60,608 bases of DNA from Selenomonas sp. (GCA_017635515.1 JAGBLH010000092.1:1-60608), one strand, 5' to 3'. Shown: positions 8,823 through 17,999, counted from the first letter of the stretch. Made by a program: numbers and translations. Notes: generated by a model from the sequence alone, not told the origin.

Positions 8823-9581
8823 TTATTTGGAAGCCTCCCTGAACATATGGGAGAAAGTGGGCGCATAAAGCTGGGACAGCTCATAGTTCCCTGCCAAGCA
8901 TGGGCTCACCACGATCATGGCCGTGCGGTCAATGTCCTTGCCCTTGATTTCCTCGCAAATAGTCTCAAGGGTGGCCCGGACAATCTTCTGCTGGGGCCAG
9001 GAAGCACGCTGCACGATAGCAATGGGAGTTTCCTTCGTATAGCACTCGCCTGCTATGAGCTCCTCCACCACCTTGTCCAGCATCGTGATGGAAAGGAAAA
9101 TACACATGGTAGAACCATGCTGGGCCAATGCGCGCAATTTTTCTCTATCTGGCACAGGCGTCCTGCCCTCCTGACGGGTCACAATCACCGTCTGTGACAC
9201 CCCTGGCAAGGTGTACTCCTGTTTGAGGGCAGCAGCGGTGGCCAGGAAGGAGCTGACCCCTGGCACCACATCGTACTCAATGTTTCTGGCCTTGAAGGCG
9301 TCCATCTGCTCCTGAATGGCCCCGTAGATAGCAGGGTCGCCCGTATGAAGCCGCACCGTCATCTTGCCCTCTGCCTCTGCCTGCTCTATAGCCTTCAGAA
9401 CCTCGTCCAGGGTCATAGAGGCAGAATCGTGAATCTCTGCCCCGTCCTTGCAATAGGAGAGCAGCTCCGGATTCACCAGGGACCCAGCGTAAATCACCAC
9501 ATCTGCTTCTTCAAGATATTTCTTGCCTTTGACCGTAATCAGCTCCGGGTCGCCGGGGCCTGCGCCTACTATATGTACCAT
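8823..9581 (-). CDS. cbiF: Cobalt-precorrin-4 C11-methyltransferase
   Basis: CbiF adds the C11 methyl group from SAM. The 252-residue product has the tetrapyrrole methylase signatures VHIVGAGPGDPELITVKGK, VVIYAGSLV, VRLHTGDPAIYGAIQEQM and VVPGVSSFLA. These identify the C11 rather than the C17 or C20 enzyme. It lies 24 bases downstream of cbiT and 19 upstream of cbiG. Confidence 0.95.
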   Translation of the reverse strand: MVHIVGAGPGDPELITVKGKKYLEEADVVIYAGSLVNPELLSYCKDGAEIHDSASMTLDEVLKAIEQAEAEGKMTVRLHTGDPAIYGAIQEQMDAFKARNIEYDVVPGVSSFLATAAALKQEYTLPGVSQTVIVTRQEGRTPVPDREKLRALAQHGSTMCIFLSITMLDKVVEELIAGECYTKETPIAIVQRASWPQQKIVRATLETICEEIKGKDIDRTAMIVVSPCLAGNYELSQLYAPTFSHMFREASK

Positions 9582-9605
9582 CTTGCCAGCCTCCCCAAAA
9601 TTCTC

Positions 9606-10229
9606 TTACACAGCCTTTTCATTCATATCCGCCAGGCCGTGCTGATCCTTATCCCACTTCTTGGCCGTGAGGATATAGACGGGATTAACAGCCTTGGCCA
9701 TATCGTAGGGACCTATCTGCTGCAAATGGGTCACCTGCACCTGAATGGTCTCATAGCTGTACTCCGCATCCTTGGCCCGAAAATACTCGATGGCCTGCAT
9801 GAGACTCTGCACAGTAATGCAGTTCACCACAATACGGCCTCCGCTTTTGAGTTTGCTATCCACCGCCTCCAGAATGGGGCAGAGCTTGCCGCCGCTGCCT
9901 CCCACGAAAACTGCATCGCACTGGGGCAAGATGGAAATACCTGTGGGTGCCTCCTCATTGATGACCGTGATGTTTCGCAGGGCGAAATTGGCCGCATTGG
10001 CCCGAATGAGAATCACAGCCTCAGGATTCCTCTCCAGAGCATAGACCCTGCCCTTGGGCACCAGCCGGGCGGCCTCCACGGAAATAGCTCCAGTTCCGGC
10101 TCCTATGTCATAAACTAGGGAATCAGAGGACAGGCGTGCCTTCACCAGGGAAAGTATGCGTATCTCCTGCTTGGTCATGGGCACCTTGCCACGGATAAAC
10201 TCATCATCGTCAATGCCTAAATACTCCAT
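9606..10229 (-). CDS. cbiT: Cobalt-precorrin-6B C15-methyltransferase (decarboxylating)
   Basis: CbiT methylates C15 and decarboxylates the C12 acetate side chain, working together with CbiE. The 207-residue product has a class I methyltransferase fold with LVYDIGAGTGAISVEAARL as the SAM-binding motif and AVFVGGSGGKL as motif II. In many organisms CbiE and CbiT are fused (CobL); here they are separate adjacent genes. Confidence 0.94.
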   Translation of the reverse strand: MEYLGIDDDEFIRGKVPMTKQEIRILSLVKARLSSDSLVYDIGAGTGAISVEAARLVPKGRVYALERNPEAVILIRANAANFALRNITVINEEAPTGISILPQCDAVFVGGSGGKLCPILEAVDSKLKSGGRIVVNCITVQSLMQAIEYFRAKDAEYSYETIQVQVTHLQQIGPYDMAKAVNPVYILTAKKWDKDQHGLADMNEKAV

Positions 10230-10260
10230 CAGCCTGCTCCTTTACTGTAGAATTTCTATC

Positions 10261-10905
10261 TCACCCCTGGACAATCAAGATGCCGTGGGATTTCTCCTCA
10301 AGTTCCTGTGCTCCAGCCAAAGTTGTCTGCATGATTTCTTCATCGGGATAGGACAACCTCAGCAAGATTGAAAGCCGTGCCTCTACAGGCCAGCCCTGCT
10401 CCATCAGCAGCTTGGCTATGCTGCGGGAATTGTATTTCCCATCCGTCAGCATGCCCAATATCCTGCCTTTGCTGTAAATAAGCTCTTTATCATCCGGCCT
10501 GCGGCCGTGGAAACTAAGGAGACTGGCCTCATGCCAAGGCAGAGCCAGCCGGGCAAAAGCCAGCTGCATGGCGCTGAGGCCGGGAATCACCTCAATGAGT
10601 CCTGAAGGAAATTCCCTTCTCAATGCATCGAGCAGCGAGTAATATCCCGGGTCTCCGGACACCAATACCCCCACATCTTCTGCTGCCAGTTCCTGACGGA
10701 TGAAATCCATGACGGCAGGAATATCCCCGCCGATGGAAAAAGTGCGGCAGCCCCCCCCAGCATACTGAGCCAAGGCCCTGCGGCCGCCCACCAGCACTCT
10801 GGCTTCCTCGATGGCCCTGGCTGCTGCAGGCAGGAGGTATTCTGGCGCCCCCGGGCCTATGCCGATGACCCTGATTTTATGTTTACTCACTGGGACAGTT
10901 TCCAT
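10261..10905 (-). CDS. cbiE: Cobalt-precorrin-7 C5-methyltransferase
   Basis: CbiE methylates C5 using SAM. Tetrapyrrole methylase motifs are RVIGIGPGAPEYLLPAA, ARVLVGGRRAL and GVLVSGDPGYYSLLDAL. I choose ATG 10905, which overlaps the cbiD end by 19 bases; GTG 10890 would be an alternative start with a weaker ribosome site. The product is about 214 residues and precedes cbiT. Confidence 0.92.
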   Translation of the reverse strand: METVPVSKHKIRVIGIGPGAPEYLLPAAARAIEEARVLVGGRRALAQYAGGGCRTFSIGGDIPAVMDFIRQELAAEDVGVLVSGDPGYYSLLDALRREFPSGLIEVIPGLSAMQLAFARLALPWHEASLLSFHGRRPDDKELIYSKGRILGMLTDGKYNSRSIAKLLMEQGWPVEARLSILLRLSYPDEEIMQTTLAGAQELEEKSHGILIVQG

Positions 10906-12017
10906 CCGTAAGCCTCTCCTATCTCCCACGCCTTCTCATCAAGGCCCAGAAGTTTTCTATCCATTGTCATCATCACAGTGCCCACCTTCACCTCACCAAA
11001 GAGGTAGCGTTCGGCCCGCAGGCTGGCTCGGGCGGCGATGATATCGCAAACCCGGCGGCAGAAGCCCTCCTGCCAGCCATCCAGCACCATCAGGGCATCC
11101 TCGGTGGTATTGGCAGATAGCACCCTTACCACATCTTTGCCTGGAAGCCCTTCTGCAGCGGCATAAGCAGCTATGGTTTCCAATCTGGCATCGCCTATGC
11201 GGTTGTGGGTATAGAAAATCCCTGCAGCAACCTTGGCCATTTTTCCGATATGTCCAAATAGCAGGATCTCTTTAATACCTCTTTTAGCTGCCGCCTCCAG
11301 CATAAAGCCGATGAAGTTGCTGGTCTGCACCAAAGCCTCTTGAGGCAGTCCCCAAGCCAGAGCCGCTTCTTCCCCAATCTTGCCTGGTACGAAAATCAGT
11401 CTGTCGTAGCCCGCTGCCCTGGCCACCTCAATCTGGGGCACCAGAGAATTCTTGAAGCCCTCCTCGGACATGGGACGAATAACCCCCGTAGTGCCGATAA
11501 CTGAAATGCCCCCCTCAATGCCCAGCACGGGATTGAGAGTCTTCCTGGCTAGTTCCACACCTGCAGGAATAGAGATGGTGACCTCCCACCCCAAAGAACT
11601 TCCCGTCATCTTCTGCAAGACCTGCCTTATCAGCTTCCGTGGCCCGGAATTGATAGAAGGTTCCCCCACTGGCATGGAAAGACCTGGCTTAGTGATGGTG
11701 CCAACCCCTTCCCCCGCCTTGAAGACTGTCTCGCCGCCTTCTGGCAGGGAGCGCAATTCCACAAAGACGGAGGTGCCATTGGTGATATCCGGGTCATCCC
11801 CGGAAAACTTCACCACCTCTGCCCTTGGGCAACCCCTTTCCCCCACCACAACTTCCTTGATGGGAATCAGCAGTTCCGTGCCGTCCAAGGCCGTGAGCTG
11901 CACCTTCTCATATGGTTGCCCCTTTTCCTTCAGCAAGATGGCCTTGACACCCGCCGCCGCACAGGCGCCAGTGGTATAACCAAAGCGCAGGTTCTCGTCC
12001 TCCGTCAGGATTGACAT
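10887..12017 (-). CDS. cbiD: Cobalt-precorrin-5B C1-methyltransferase
   Basis: CbiD adds the C1 methyl group in the anaerobic route and has no counterpart in the aerobic route, so it identifies the pathway as oxygen-independent. The 376-residue product carries LRFGYTTGACAAAGVKA at the N-terminus and the GGISVIGTTGVIRPMSEE block. It is the first cobalamin gene, only 9 bases after the preceding membrane-protein gene, leaving no room for its own promoter or riboswitch. Confidence 0.95.
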   Translation of the reverse strand: MSILTEDENLRFGYTTGACAAAGVKAILLKEKGQPYEKVQLTALDGTELLIPIKEVVVGERGCPRAEVVKFSGDDPDITNGTSVFVELRSLPEGGETVFKAGEGVGTITKPGLSMPVGEPSINSGPRKLIRQVLQKMTGSSLGWEVTISIPAGVELARKTLNPVLGIEGGISVIGTTGVIRPMSEEGFKNSLVPQIEVARAAGYDRLIFVPGKIGEEAALAWGLPQEALVQTSNFIGFMLEAAAKRGIKEILLFGHIGKMAKVAAGIFYTHNRIGDARLETIAAYAAAEGLPGKDVVRVLSANTTEDALMVLDGWQEGFCRRVCDIIAARASLRAERYLFGEVKVGTVMMTMDRKLLGLDEKAWEIGEAYGWKLSQ

Positions 12018-12026
12018 AGTGCCTCC

Positions 12027-13016
12027 TTACTTGCTTAGCTGACGGTTCAGGAAGTCCCGCCCAAAAACCGTCAGCGTGTAGTAGAAACCAATCAGAAAAG
12101 GAATGTACTCGGCAATAAGCCGCCAGCACACGGCGATAATGCCCACGGTGCCCGCAGGCACCGAGCCTGAAAACAAGAGCACAAAACCGCCTTCGGCAAT
12201 GCCTGAGCCCCCCGGTGTGGGCATGAAATAAAGCAGCATATTGAGGAAAATCATGCGGCCCATGACAGTATACCAGTCAGCCTCGAAGACCCCCAGCCCC
12301 AAAAGCAGGCAAGGCACCACGGCGTAAATGCAGAGCAAGTTCAGCCCAGACTCCAGGAACACCAGCAACATACTGCGGGGTGACTCCGCCAAAAGACCAA
12401 TGGCGCACTTGGTGTCACGATAAAAGGCAAAAATCTTGCGCCGCCGCTGATGCTTCACATTTCTGGTGGCCCAAATGACCAGCCCGTCCATATTGCCCAG
12501 CCTGGCCCCTATGACCATGGCCATGATAACCAGAAAAGCTGCCACTGTCACTGCCATCAACCAGTCATTGGAAATCCCCGGCACGATGCCCTCATCATGG
12601 AGCAGTATGAAGGGCATGCAGAGAGCCAGGAAGAAGATAGACAGAAGCGTCCTCACAATGACCAGCACCGCAGCCTTGCCCGTGGGTACCCCTGCATGGC
12701 GCAGAAACATCAGCTGTGCTACCGCTCCCCCTGTAGCTCCAGGAGTCAGCAGGGCCAGGAAGTAATTGCCGAAGATAACCTGCACCGCCTGATAGAGACT
12801 GATCTTCTCATTGGAAATCTTCACCAGATGCATCAGCCTGCTGCCATCGAAGAACATGCCCAGTCCCACGGCCCCCACCGCCAGGGCTATGGACCAGGAC
12901 TGGAAGCGGTCCAGGTCCTTCAAGGTATTTATATCTATGGTGGTGTAGATGACTACACCGGAAATTACCAAAACCAGCAAGATAAGGGCAAAGAGCCGGC
13001 GGTAAAACTTATTCAT
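12027..13016 (-). CDS. YbhN/UPF0104-type integral membrane protein (LPG synthase membrane-domain family)
   Basis: The 329-residue product has six to eight hydrophobic helices and the family pattern GATGGAVAQLMFLRHAGV plus a late PTPGGSGIAEGGFVLLF block. These belong to the flippase-like membrane domain shared with lysylphosphatidylglycerol synthases. The cytosolic aminoacyl-transferase domain is absent, so lipid lysylation is not implied. The substrate is unknown; lipid or polyprenyl-linked transport is plausible. It sits between folE2 and cbiD with tiny gaps. Confidence 0.8.
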   Translation of the reverse strand: MNKFYRRLFALILLVLVISGVVIYTTIDINTLKDLDRFQSWSIALAVGAVGLGMFFDGSRLMHLVKISNEKISLYQAVQVIFGNYFLALLTPGATGGAVAQLMFLRHAGVPTGKAAVLVIVRTLLSIFFLALCMPFILLHDEGIVPGISNDWLMAVTVAAFLVIMAMVIGARLGNMDGLVIWATRNVKHQRRRKIFAFYRDTKCAIGLLAESPRSMLLVFLESGLNLLCIYAVVPCLLLGLGVFEADWYTVMGRMIFLNMLLYFMPTPGGSGIAEGGFVLLFSGSVPAGTVGIIAVCWRLIAEYIPFLIGFYYTLTVFGRDFLNRQLSK

Positions 13017-13039
13017 GCAAAAGCTCCATCCTGCCTAAG

Positions 13040-13828
13040 TCAGCCTAAAGTTTCCTCATGACTGGCATAGGCACTGTGATTATGTATGGATTCGTAATTC
13101 TCGCATTCCAGAGAGAACCAGCTAAGCCCAGGCAGTTCCCGCAAGGAGAGCACCGTATCCCGCAGTATATCTTCCACGAACTTGGGATTCTCATAGGCCC
13201 TTTCCGTCACGGCTTTCTCATCCTCCCGTTTCAGCAGGGGATAAATAGGCGAGGAGCCCTGCTTCTCCACCAGTTCGGTCAGATCTTCAATGTAGATGCA
13301 ATCCGTATCCTGCCGAAATTCCACCTGCACCCGCGCTACGGAGCGCTGGTTATGGGCACCATAGGCGGAAATCTCCTTGCTGCAGGGGCAAAGGGAGGTA
13401 AAAGGCACCTCAACCCCCAGACGGAACTGCATGGGCTGTCCCTTCTCCTTGCGGCCCGTGAAGGTACAGTCCAGATCAAGAACAGAGTGCTTCCTGCTTA
13501 CGGGGGCGAACTTATCCACAAAATACTTGAAGGAAAGTTCTACCTCAGCGGAGTGGGCCTCCAACCGCTCCAAAGCCTCCTTGAGCATGGCCTCCATCTC
13601 CGCTTCAGCCAGGGGCTTCTGGCTCCAGGGCATGAGTATTTCCAAGAAGCGGCTCATGTGGGTGCCCTTGTACTCCATGGGCAGGGAAACAGTGAAGCGG
13701 ATGCGGGCCAGCACCTGCTGGTAGCCCCCCTCCCTGGTCTTGATCAGAAAAGGCAGATGAGCCTCCTTGATGCCCACTTTCTGGATGGCAATGCCTCGCA
13801 GATCCTGACGATTCTGTACATCCTGCAT
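13040..13828 (-). CDS. folE2: GTP cyclohydrolase IB (FolE2)
   Basis: FolE2 converts GTP to dihydroneopterin triphosphate, the first step of folate and queuosine synthesis, and is the metal-flexible alternative to FolE. The 262-residue product has VEVPFTSLCPCSKEISAYGAHNQRS, with the Cys and His expected for metal binding and catalysis, and a C-terminal YESIHNHSAYA block. Its ATG overlaps the queC stop (ATGA), so translation is coupled and a role in queuosine supply is likely. Confidence 0.93.
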   Translation of the reverse strand: MQDVQNRQDLRGIAIQKVGIKEAHLPFLIKTREGGYQQVLARIRFTVSLPMEYKGTHMSRFLEILMPWSQKPLAEAEMEAMLKEALERLEAHSAEVELSFKYFVDKFAPVSRKHSVLDLDCTFTGRKEKGQPMQFRLGVEVPFTSLCPCSKEISAYGAHNQRSVARVQVEFRQDTDCIYIEDLTELVEKQGSSPIYPLLKREDEKAVTERAYENPKFVEDILRDTVLSLRELPGLSWFSLECENYESIHNHSAYASHEETLG

Positions 13829-14517
13829 CAGACAGACCTCGTTTCATACTCGATGGGGTCTTCCACGCCGGCCTCGGCAAACCCCCGCAGGCGCAGCTTG
13901 CAGCTGTCGCAGACGCCGCAAGCCTTTATCCCGCCCTTGTAGCAGCTATGGGTGAACTGCAAGGGTGCTCCCAACTTGGAGCCCAGCTTCACGATATCGC
14001 TCTTGGAGAGATCCTGCAAGGGCGTCTCAAGCCTGATTTTCCTGCCTTCCACAGCCGTAGCGGTAGTGGCATAGTCTGCCAGCGCCTGGAACTTCTGGAT
14101 AAACTCGGGACGGCAGTCGGGATAGCCGGAGTAATCCACAGAATTCACACCGATATAGACACGGCTGGCCCCTACCACCTCAGCATAGCCCAAGGCATAG
14201 GAGAGGAAAATCAGGTTGCGGGCAGGCACATAGGTAGGCGGCACATCCTCGCGCTCTACATTCCCTTCTGGAACCTCAATATTTTCATCTGTAAGGGCAG
14301 AGCCGCCGATTGCCTCCATATTGGTTTCGATGATAAGATGCTTTTTCACGCCGTAGAAGGAAGCAATCTTCTTGGCTCCCTCCAGTTCCATGCTGTGGCG
14401 CTGATGGTAATTGAAGCTGATGGGATAGAGCTCATAGCCTGCTTCCTTGGCCACAGCCATACAAGTGCAACTGTCGAGGCCACCAGACAGAAGGATTACT
14501 GCTTTTTCTTTTTCCAT
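13828..14517 (-). CDS. queC: 7-cyano-7-deazaguanine synthase
   Basis: QueC makes preQ0 from 7-carboxy-7-deazaguanine with ATP and ammonia. The ATP-PPase loop AVILLSGGLDSCTC lies at the N-terminus, and the C-terminus has the four-Cys zinc site in HSCYKGGIKACGVCDSCKLR. I start at ATG 14517, 8 bases after GGAGG; the ATG two codons earlier is too close. Product about 229 residues. No queD or queE is in the window. Confidence 0.95.
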   Translation of the reverse strand: MEKEKAVILLSGGLDSCTCMAVAKEAGYELYPISFNYHQRHSMELEGAKKIASFYGVKKHLIIETNMEAIGGSALTDENIEVPEGNVEREDVPPTYVPARNLIFLSYALGYAEVVGASRVYIGVNSVDYSGYPDCRPEFIQKFQALADYATTATAVEGRKIRLETPLQDLSKSDIVKLGSKLGAPLQFTHSCYKGGIKACGVCDSCKLRLRGFAEAGVEDPIEYETRSV

Positions 14518-14530
14518 TGCCATTTCCTCC

Positions 14531-15193
14531 TTAGCCACGTATATCCTTGATAGCCTGAGCTGCGTCCGGGGCACAGTAGATGGCAGAGCCAGCCACCAGC
14601 ACGTTGGCACCGGCTTTTCTGACCAGTTCGCTGGTCTCCGCATTGATGCCGCCATCCACCTCGATGTCGCAGTCAAATCCCATATCCTCGATAGTATGAC
14701 GGAGCATATGAATCTTCTCAAGCATGCCCTGAATGAACTTCTGGCCTCCAAAGCCCGGGTTTACAGTCATGATCAGCACCATGTCCACATAGGGCAGCAG
14801 TTCCTCAATAAGAGCCAGGGACGTGCCTGGATTAACGGCAATGCCTGCCTTGCAGCCTGCGGCCTTGATCTGCTGGACAAGGCGGTGGGCATGAGGAGCT
14901 ACCTCCACATGAAAGGTGATGATATCTGCCCCGGCCTCGGCAAAAGCCTCAATCTGATTCTCAGGGTGGTCCACCATCAGATGCACATCAAAGACAGGCG
15001 CCTTTTTCCCCGGCTGCTTGATGGCCTTGGAAAGGCTCTCGACCACCGGAGAGCCCAAAGTGATATTGGGGACGAAATGGCCATCCATCACGTCAATATG
15101 GATATACTCGGCCCCTGCCGCCGCCACTTTTTCCACCTCAGCGGCCAGGTTGGCAAAATCAGCAGACAGGATAGAGGGTGCAATCTTAATCAT
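14531..15193 (-). CDS. rpe: Ribulose-phosphate 3-epimerase
   Basis: Interconverts ribulose 5-phosphate and xylulose 5-phosphate in the pentose phosphate pathway. The 220-residue TIM-barrel protein shows IAPSILSADFANL, HIDVMDGHFVPNITLG, VLIMTVNPGFGGQKFI and DIEVDGGINAET, which hold the metal-binding His and Asp residues. It follows rsgA, the common Firmicute prkC-rsgA-rpe order. The queC ribosome-binding site overlaps its stop codon. Confidence 0.96.
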   Translation of the reverse strand: MIKIAPSILSADFANLAAEVEKVAAAGAEYIHIDVMDGHFVPNITLGSPVVESLSKAIKQPGKKAPVFDVHLMVDHPENQIEAFAEAGADIITFHVEVAPHAHRLVQQIKAAGCKAGIAVNPGTSLALIEELLPYVDMVLIMTVNPGFGGQKFIQGMLEKIHMLRHTIEDMGFDCDIEVDGGINAETSELVRKAGANVLVAGSAIYCAPDAAQAIKDIRG

Positions 15194-15215
15194 GTTCTTT
15201 CTCCTTTATCTGAAC

Positions 15216-16115
15216 TTATCTGTAAAGTTTCTTCTGGGAAAGCTTCTGTGCTTCCTGTATTTCCGTGCGAATGGCAAGATATGCCTCATAACGCTCCCGG
15301 GCAACAGCCCCCGCTTCTGCCGCCTCCTTAACGGCGCAGCCAGGTTCGTGGCTGTGGCTACAAGGAGAGAAGCGGCACTTGCCCAAATAAGGAGCAAATT
15401 CAGGGAAGCAGGCAGGCAGTTCCTCAGGTTCCATTCCCATGAGATCAACAGCACTGAAACCTGGGGTGTCCACTATATACCCGCCACCCCCATATGGCAG
15501 CAACTCTGCCACTCTGGTGGTATGCCTGCCCCGCTTGATCTTCTCGCTGATGACTCCTGTCTGCAGGGCCAGACGGGAATCTATGGCATTCAATAGTGAG
15601 GACTTGCCCACTCCTGAGGGGCCTGCAAAGACCGTGGTCTCGCCCCTGAGCCTCTGCCGCAGGGCCTCCAGCCCCTTTCCCTCACGGGCCGAGACAGGCA
15701 ACACCTCATAGCCGATGGCGCGATAGTCCTGCAGGAAATTCTCCTCATTGCCAACAAACAAATCCATCTTGTTCACGCAGATGAGGATTTTCTCCATTCC
15801 TGACCATTCAGCCAGCACCAGAAACCTGTTCAGCAGCAATGGGTGCACGTCTGGCTGGGCGGCTGCAAAGGTCAGCACCACCTGGGTCAGATTAGCCACC
15901 GCGGGACGCTTCAGCAGCTGTATCCTTGGCTGCACTTCTTCAATAACCCCGGTGCCATCGGGCAGGGCATCAAGGCTTACCCAGTCCCCTGGTACCACCC
16001 CCAGCTCCTGCCGGAACTTCTTGAATTTGCCCCGTAGCTTGCAGGTGACCAGTCCCATATCCGTCTGCACATAAAAGAAACTGTTATAGGCTTTGATGAC
16101 ACGGCCTTGCAGCAT
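15216..16115 (-). CDS. rsgA: Small ribosomal subunit assembly GTPase RsgA
   Basis: RsgA (YjeQ) checks the decoding centre of maturing 30S subunits. The 299-residue protein has an N-terminal OB fold and a circularly permuted GTPase with CVNKMDL (G4) before GPSGVGKSSLLNAI (G1) and DTPGFSAVDL (G3). A C-terminal zinc knuckle is built from Cys/His in KCRFSPCSHSHEPGCAV. A promoter-like site lies 45 bases upstream, so it may start a subsidiary transcript. Confidence 0.96.
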   Translation of the reverse strand: MLQGRVIKAYNSFFYVQTDMGLVTCKLRGKFKKFRQELGVVPGDWVSLDALPDGTGVIEEVQPRIQLLKRPAVANLTQVVLTFAAAQPDVHPLLLNRFLVLAEWSGMEKILICVNKMDLFVGNEENFLQDYRAIGYEVLPVSAREGKGLEALRQRLRGETTVFAGPSGVGKSSLLNAIDSRLALQTGVISEKIKRGRHTTRVAELLPYGGGGYIVDTPGFSAVDLMGMEPEELPACFPEFAPYLGKCRFSPCSHSHEPGCAVKEAAEAGAVARERYEAYLAIRTEIQEAQKLSQKKLYR

Positions 16116-16156
16116 AAAGTCTTCCTTTCGAAAATCTGTCAGAACAACCTATATTC

Positions 16157-16185
16157 ATTATAACATATTGAGTCCCTGTCCGTAA
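16157..16185 (-). promoter_or_regulatory. Candidate promoter upstream of rsgA
   Basis: A perfect TATAAT (16157-16162) lies 17 bases from a poor -35 (TTACGG, 16180-16185), in the 73-base gap between prkC and rsgA. This is one of the larger gaps in the long operon and could allow rsgA and the downstream genes to be expressed apart from the kinase. Confidence 0.45.
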
Positions 16186-16188
16186 GGC

Positions 16189-17949
16189 TTACTGGCGCTT
16201 GCCAGTATCGCCCTGCTTGGAGGGAGCAGCCCCGTCAATTTCAGGCTTCACCTGCTTCTTCTCGCTGCCCTTGACCTCGGACGTTTCTTTCTTGACTGAA
16301 GCTTCCTCGGCTATGACCAGCGTCACGGTAGAACCAGACTCCACTTCGCTGTCGGCAGCAGGGGACTGGCTGATGACCGTGCCAGGAGCCTGAGAGCTCT
16401 CCCGCTTCTCCACGACGACGGACAGGCCCTTACCCTTCAGCGTGCCCTCTGCCGCAGAAAGAGTACCGCCCTTCACGTTGGGCACGGTGACCTTCTTCAC
16501 CTTCTTGCCCTTGCTGATGGTGATATCGATGGTCTGGCCCTTGCTGATTCTGGTGCCGGAGCGGGGCTCCTGGCCGATGACCGTGCCTTCCTCCTCGTCA
16601 GAGAACTTCTCGTAGACACTGCCCAGCTTCAGGCCCATCTTCTTCAGTTTGATTTCCGCATCCGCCCGGTCAAGGCCAAGAAGGTCTGGCATATCCAGTT
16701 CCTCACCCCCACGGCTCACATTGATGGTCACCATGCGCTCTTCCTTGACCTTGGTGCCCGCTTCTGGTGTCTGTGAAACCACTGTACCCGCAGGTACTGT
16801 GGCATCATAGACCTCTGCCACATTCACTCTGAGCTTCTGATCCTCAAGTATTTGCCTGGCCAGGGCCATGGGCTTGCCAGTCACATCAGGCACTATGATC
16901 TCAGAGGTGCTCCAGAATTTGCCAAAGCTCATGAAAGCCCCGGCAAAGAAACCTACCATCAATACCATCACCAGACCGGCGATGAATTTCTTGGACTTGA
17001 AGATGGAGCTATCTTCCTCAGGCTCTTCTTCGTATTCTTCCTCTTGGCGCATCCTTTCCATATCAGCCTGGCTTACACGGGGCATGACCTGAGTGGCATA
17101 AGGGTCAGAGGCGGTCATGGCACTGCCTGTGGAAACCATGTGCTCTGCCTGCCGCAATTCTTCCACCAGTTCGTCGCTGCTGGGACGAGCCTCGGGAGCC
17201 TTGCTCATGGTGCGGCTCACAATGGCTTCCACCGCGGGGGGGATACTGGGTTCAAGCTCTCTCACAGGTCGCGGCGTGTCCTGCAGGTGCTGCACTGCAA
17301 TGCTCACAGGAGTTTCTCCGGTGAAGGGCAGCACGCCTGTCAGCATCTCATAGAGCACCACTCCCAAGGCGTAAACATCAGACTTGGGTGTAATCATGGT
17401 ACCTTTGGCCTGCTCGGGAGAAAAGTAATGCACAGAACCCACAATATTGCCCGTATAGGTCATGGTAGACTCAGTGACGGCCCGGGCAATGCCGAAATCC
17501 GCCACCTTGGCGCTGCCATCCGGCATCATCAGGATATTGTGAGGCTTAATGTCGCAGTGTACCAGATTGTTATCATGGGCGTGAGCCAGAGCTCTGGCAA
17601 TATCCTCTGCCACCCGCAGGGCCTGGGCCACAGGCAGGTGCCCCTGCTGCTTGATAAGGTCTTTCAAGGTACTGCCAGGCACATATTCCATGACGATATA
17701 ATGGTCATTACCCTCCACACCTACATCAAAAATATTGACGATATTGGCGTGAGACAGACGGGCTGCCGCCTGGGCCTCCCGATGGAATTTGTCTATAAAC
17801 TCTCTGTCGCTCTTGAACTGCTCATGGAGTATCTTCACCGCCACGGGACGGTCCAGCAGCTTGTCCAGGGCCCGGTAGACATCTGCCATACCGCCCCCTC
17901 CTATGAGCTCCAAGAGCTCATAGCGCTGATGTAATATCCGCTGTGCCAT
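16189..17949 (-). CDS. prkC: PASTA-domain Ser/Thr protein kinase (PrkC/PknB type)
   Basis: Membrane kinase that senses muropeptide or lipid II and phosphorylates cell-division and other proteins. Of 586 residues, about 10-270 are the kinase (GGGGMADVYRA loop, Lys39, catalytic Asp133, DFG 151-153). A single membrane helix follows near 330-350, then three extracellular PASTA repeats and a Lys/Glu-rich tail. The usual HRD motif reads HCD, so it is a non-RD kinase. The flanking pbpA, ftsW, stp and FHA genes supply its likely partners. Confidence 0.95.
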   Translation of the reverse strand: MAQRILHQRYELLELIGGGGMADVYRALDKLLDRPVAVKILHEQFKSDREFIDKFHREAQAAARLSHANIVNIFDVGVEGNDHYIVMEYVPGSTLKDLIKQQGHLPVAQALRVAEDIARALAHAHDNNLVHCDIKPHNILMMPDGSAKVADFGIARAVTESTMTYTGNIVGSVHYFSPEQAKGTMITPKSDVYALGVVLYEMLTGVLPFTGETPVSIAVQHLQDTPRPVRELEPSIPPAVEAIVSRTMSKAPEARPSSDELVEELRQAEHMVSTGSAMTASDPYATQVMPRVSQADMERMRQEEEYEEEPEEDSSIFKSKKFIAGLVMVLMVGFFAGAFMSFGKFWSTSEIIVPDVTGKPMALARQILEDQKLRVNVAEVYDATVPAGTVVSQTPEAGTKVKEERMVTINVSRGGEELDMPDLLGLDRADAEIKLKKMGLKLGSVYEKFSDEEEGTVIGQEPRSGTRISKGQTIDITISKGKKVKKVTVPNVKGGTLSAAEGTLKGKGLSVVVEKRESSQAPGTVISQSPAADSEVESGSTVTLVIAEEASVKKETSEVKGSEKKQVKPEIDGAAPSKQGDTGKRQ

Positions 17950-17999
17950 ATACTTTCCTCCTAATCCAGCACCCGAAAAGACCTGTTCTGCAATCTATT

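Noticed and set aside
12018..13039. Cobalamin riboswitch for the cbi/cob genes
   Set aside because: Gaps before cbiD and folE2 are 9 and 23 bases, and no riboswitch core was seen in the coding sequence between them.
14518..14751. N-terminal extension of queC
   Set aside because: It overlaps rpe in another frame; the ATP-PPase loop begins right after ATG 14517.
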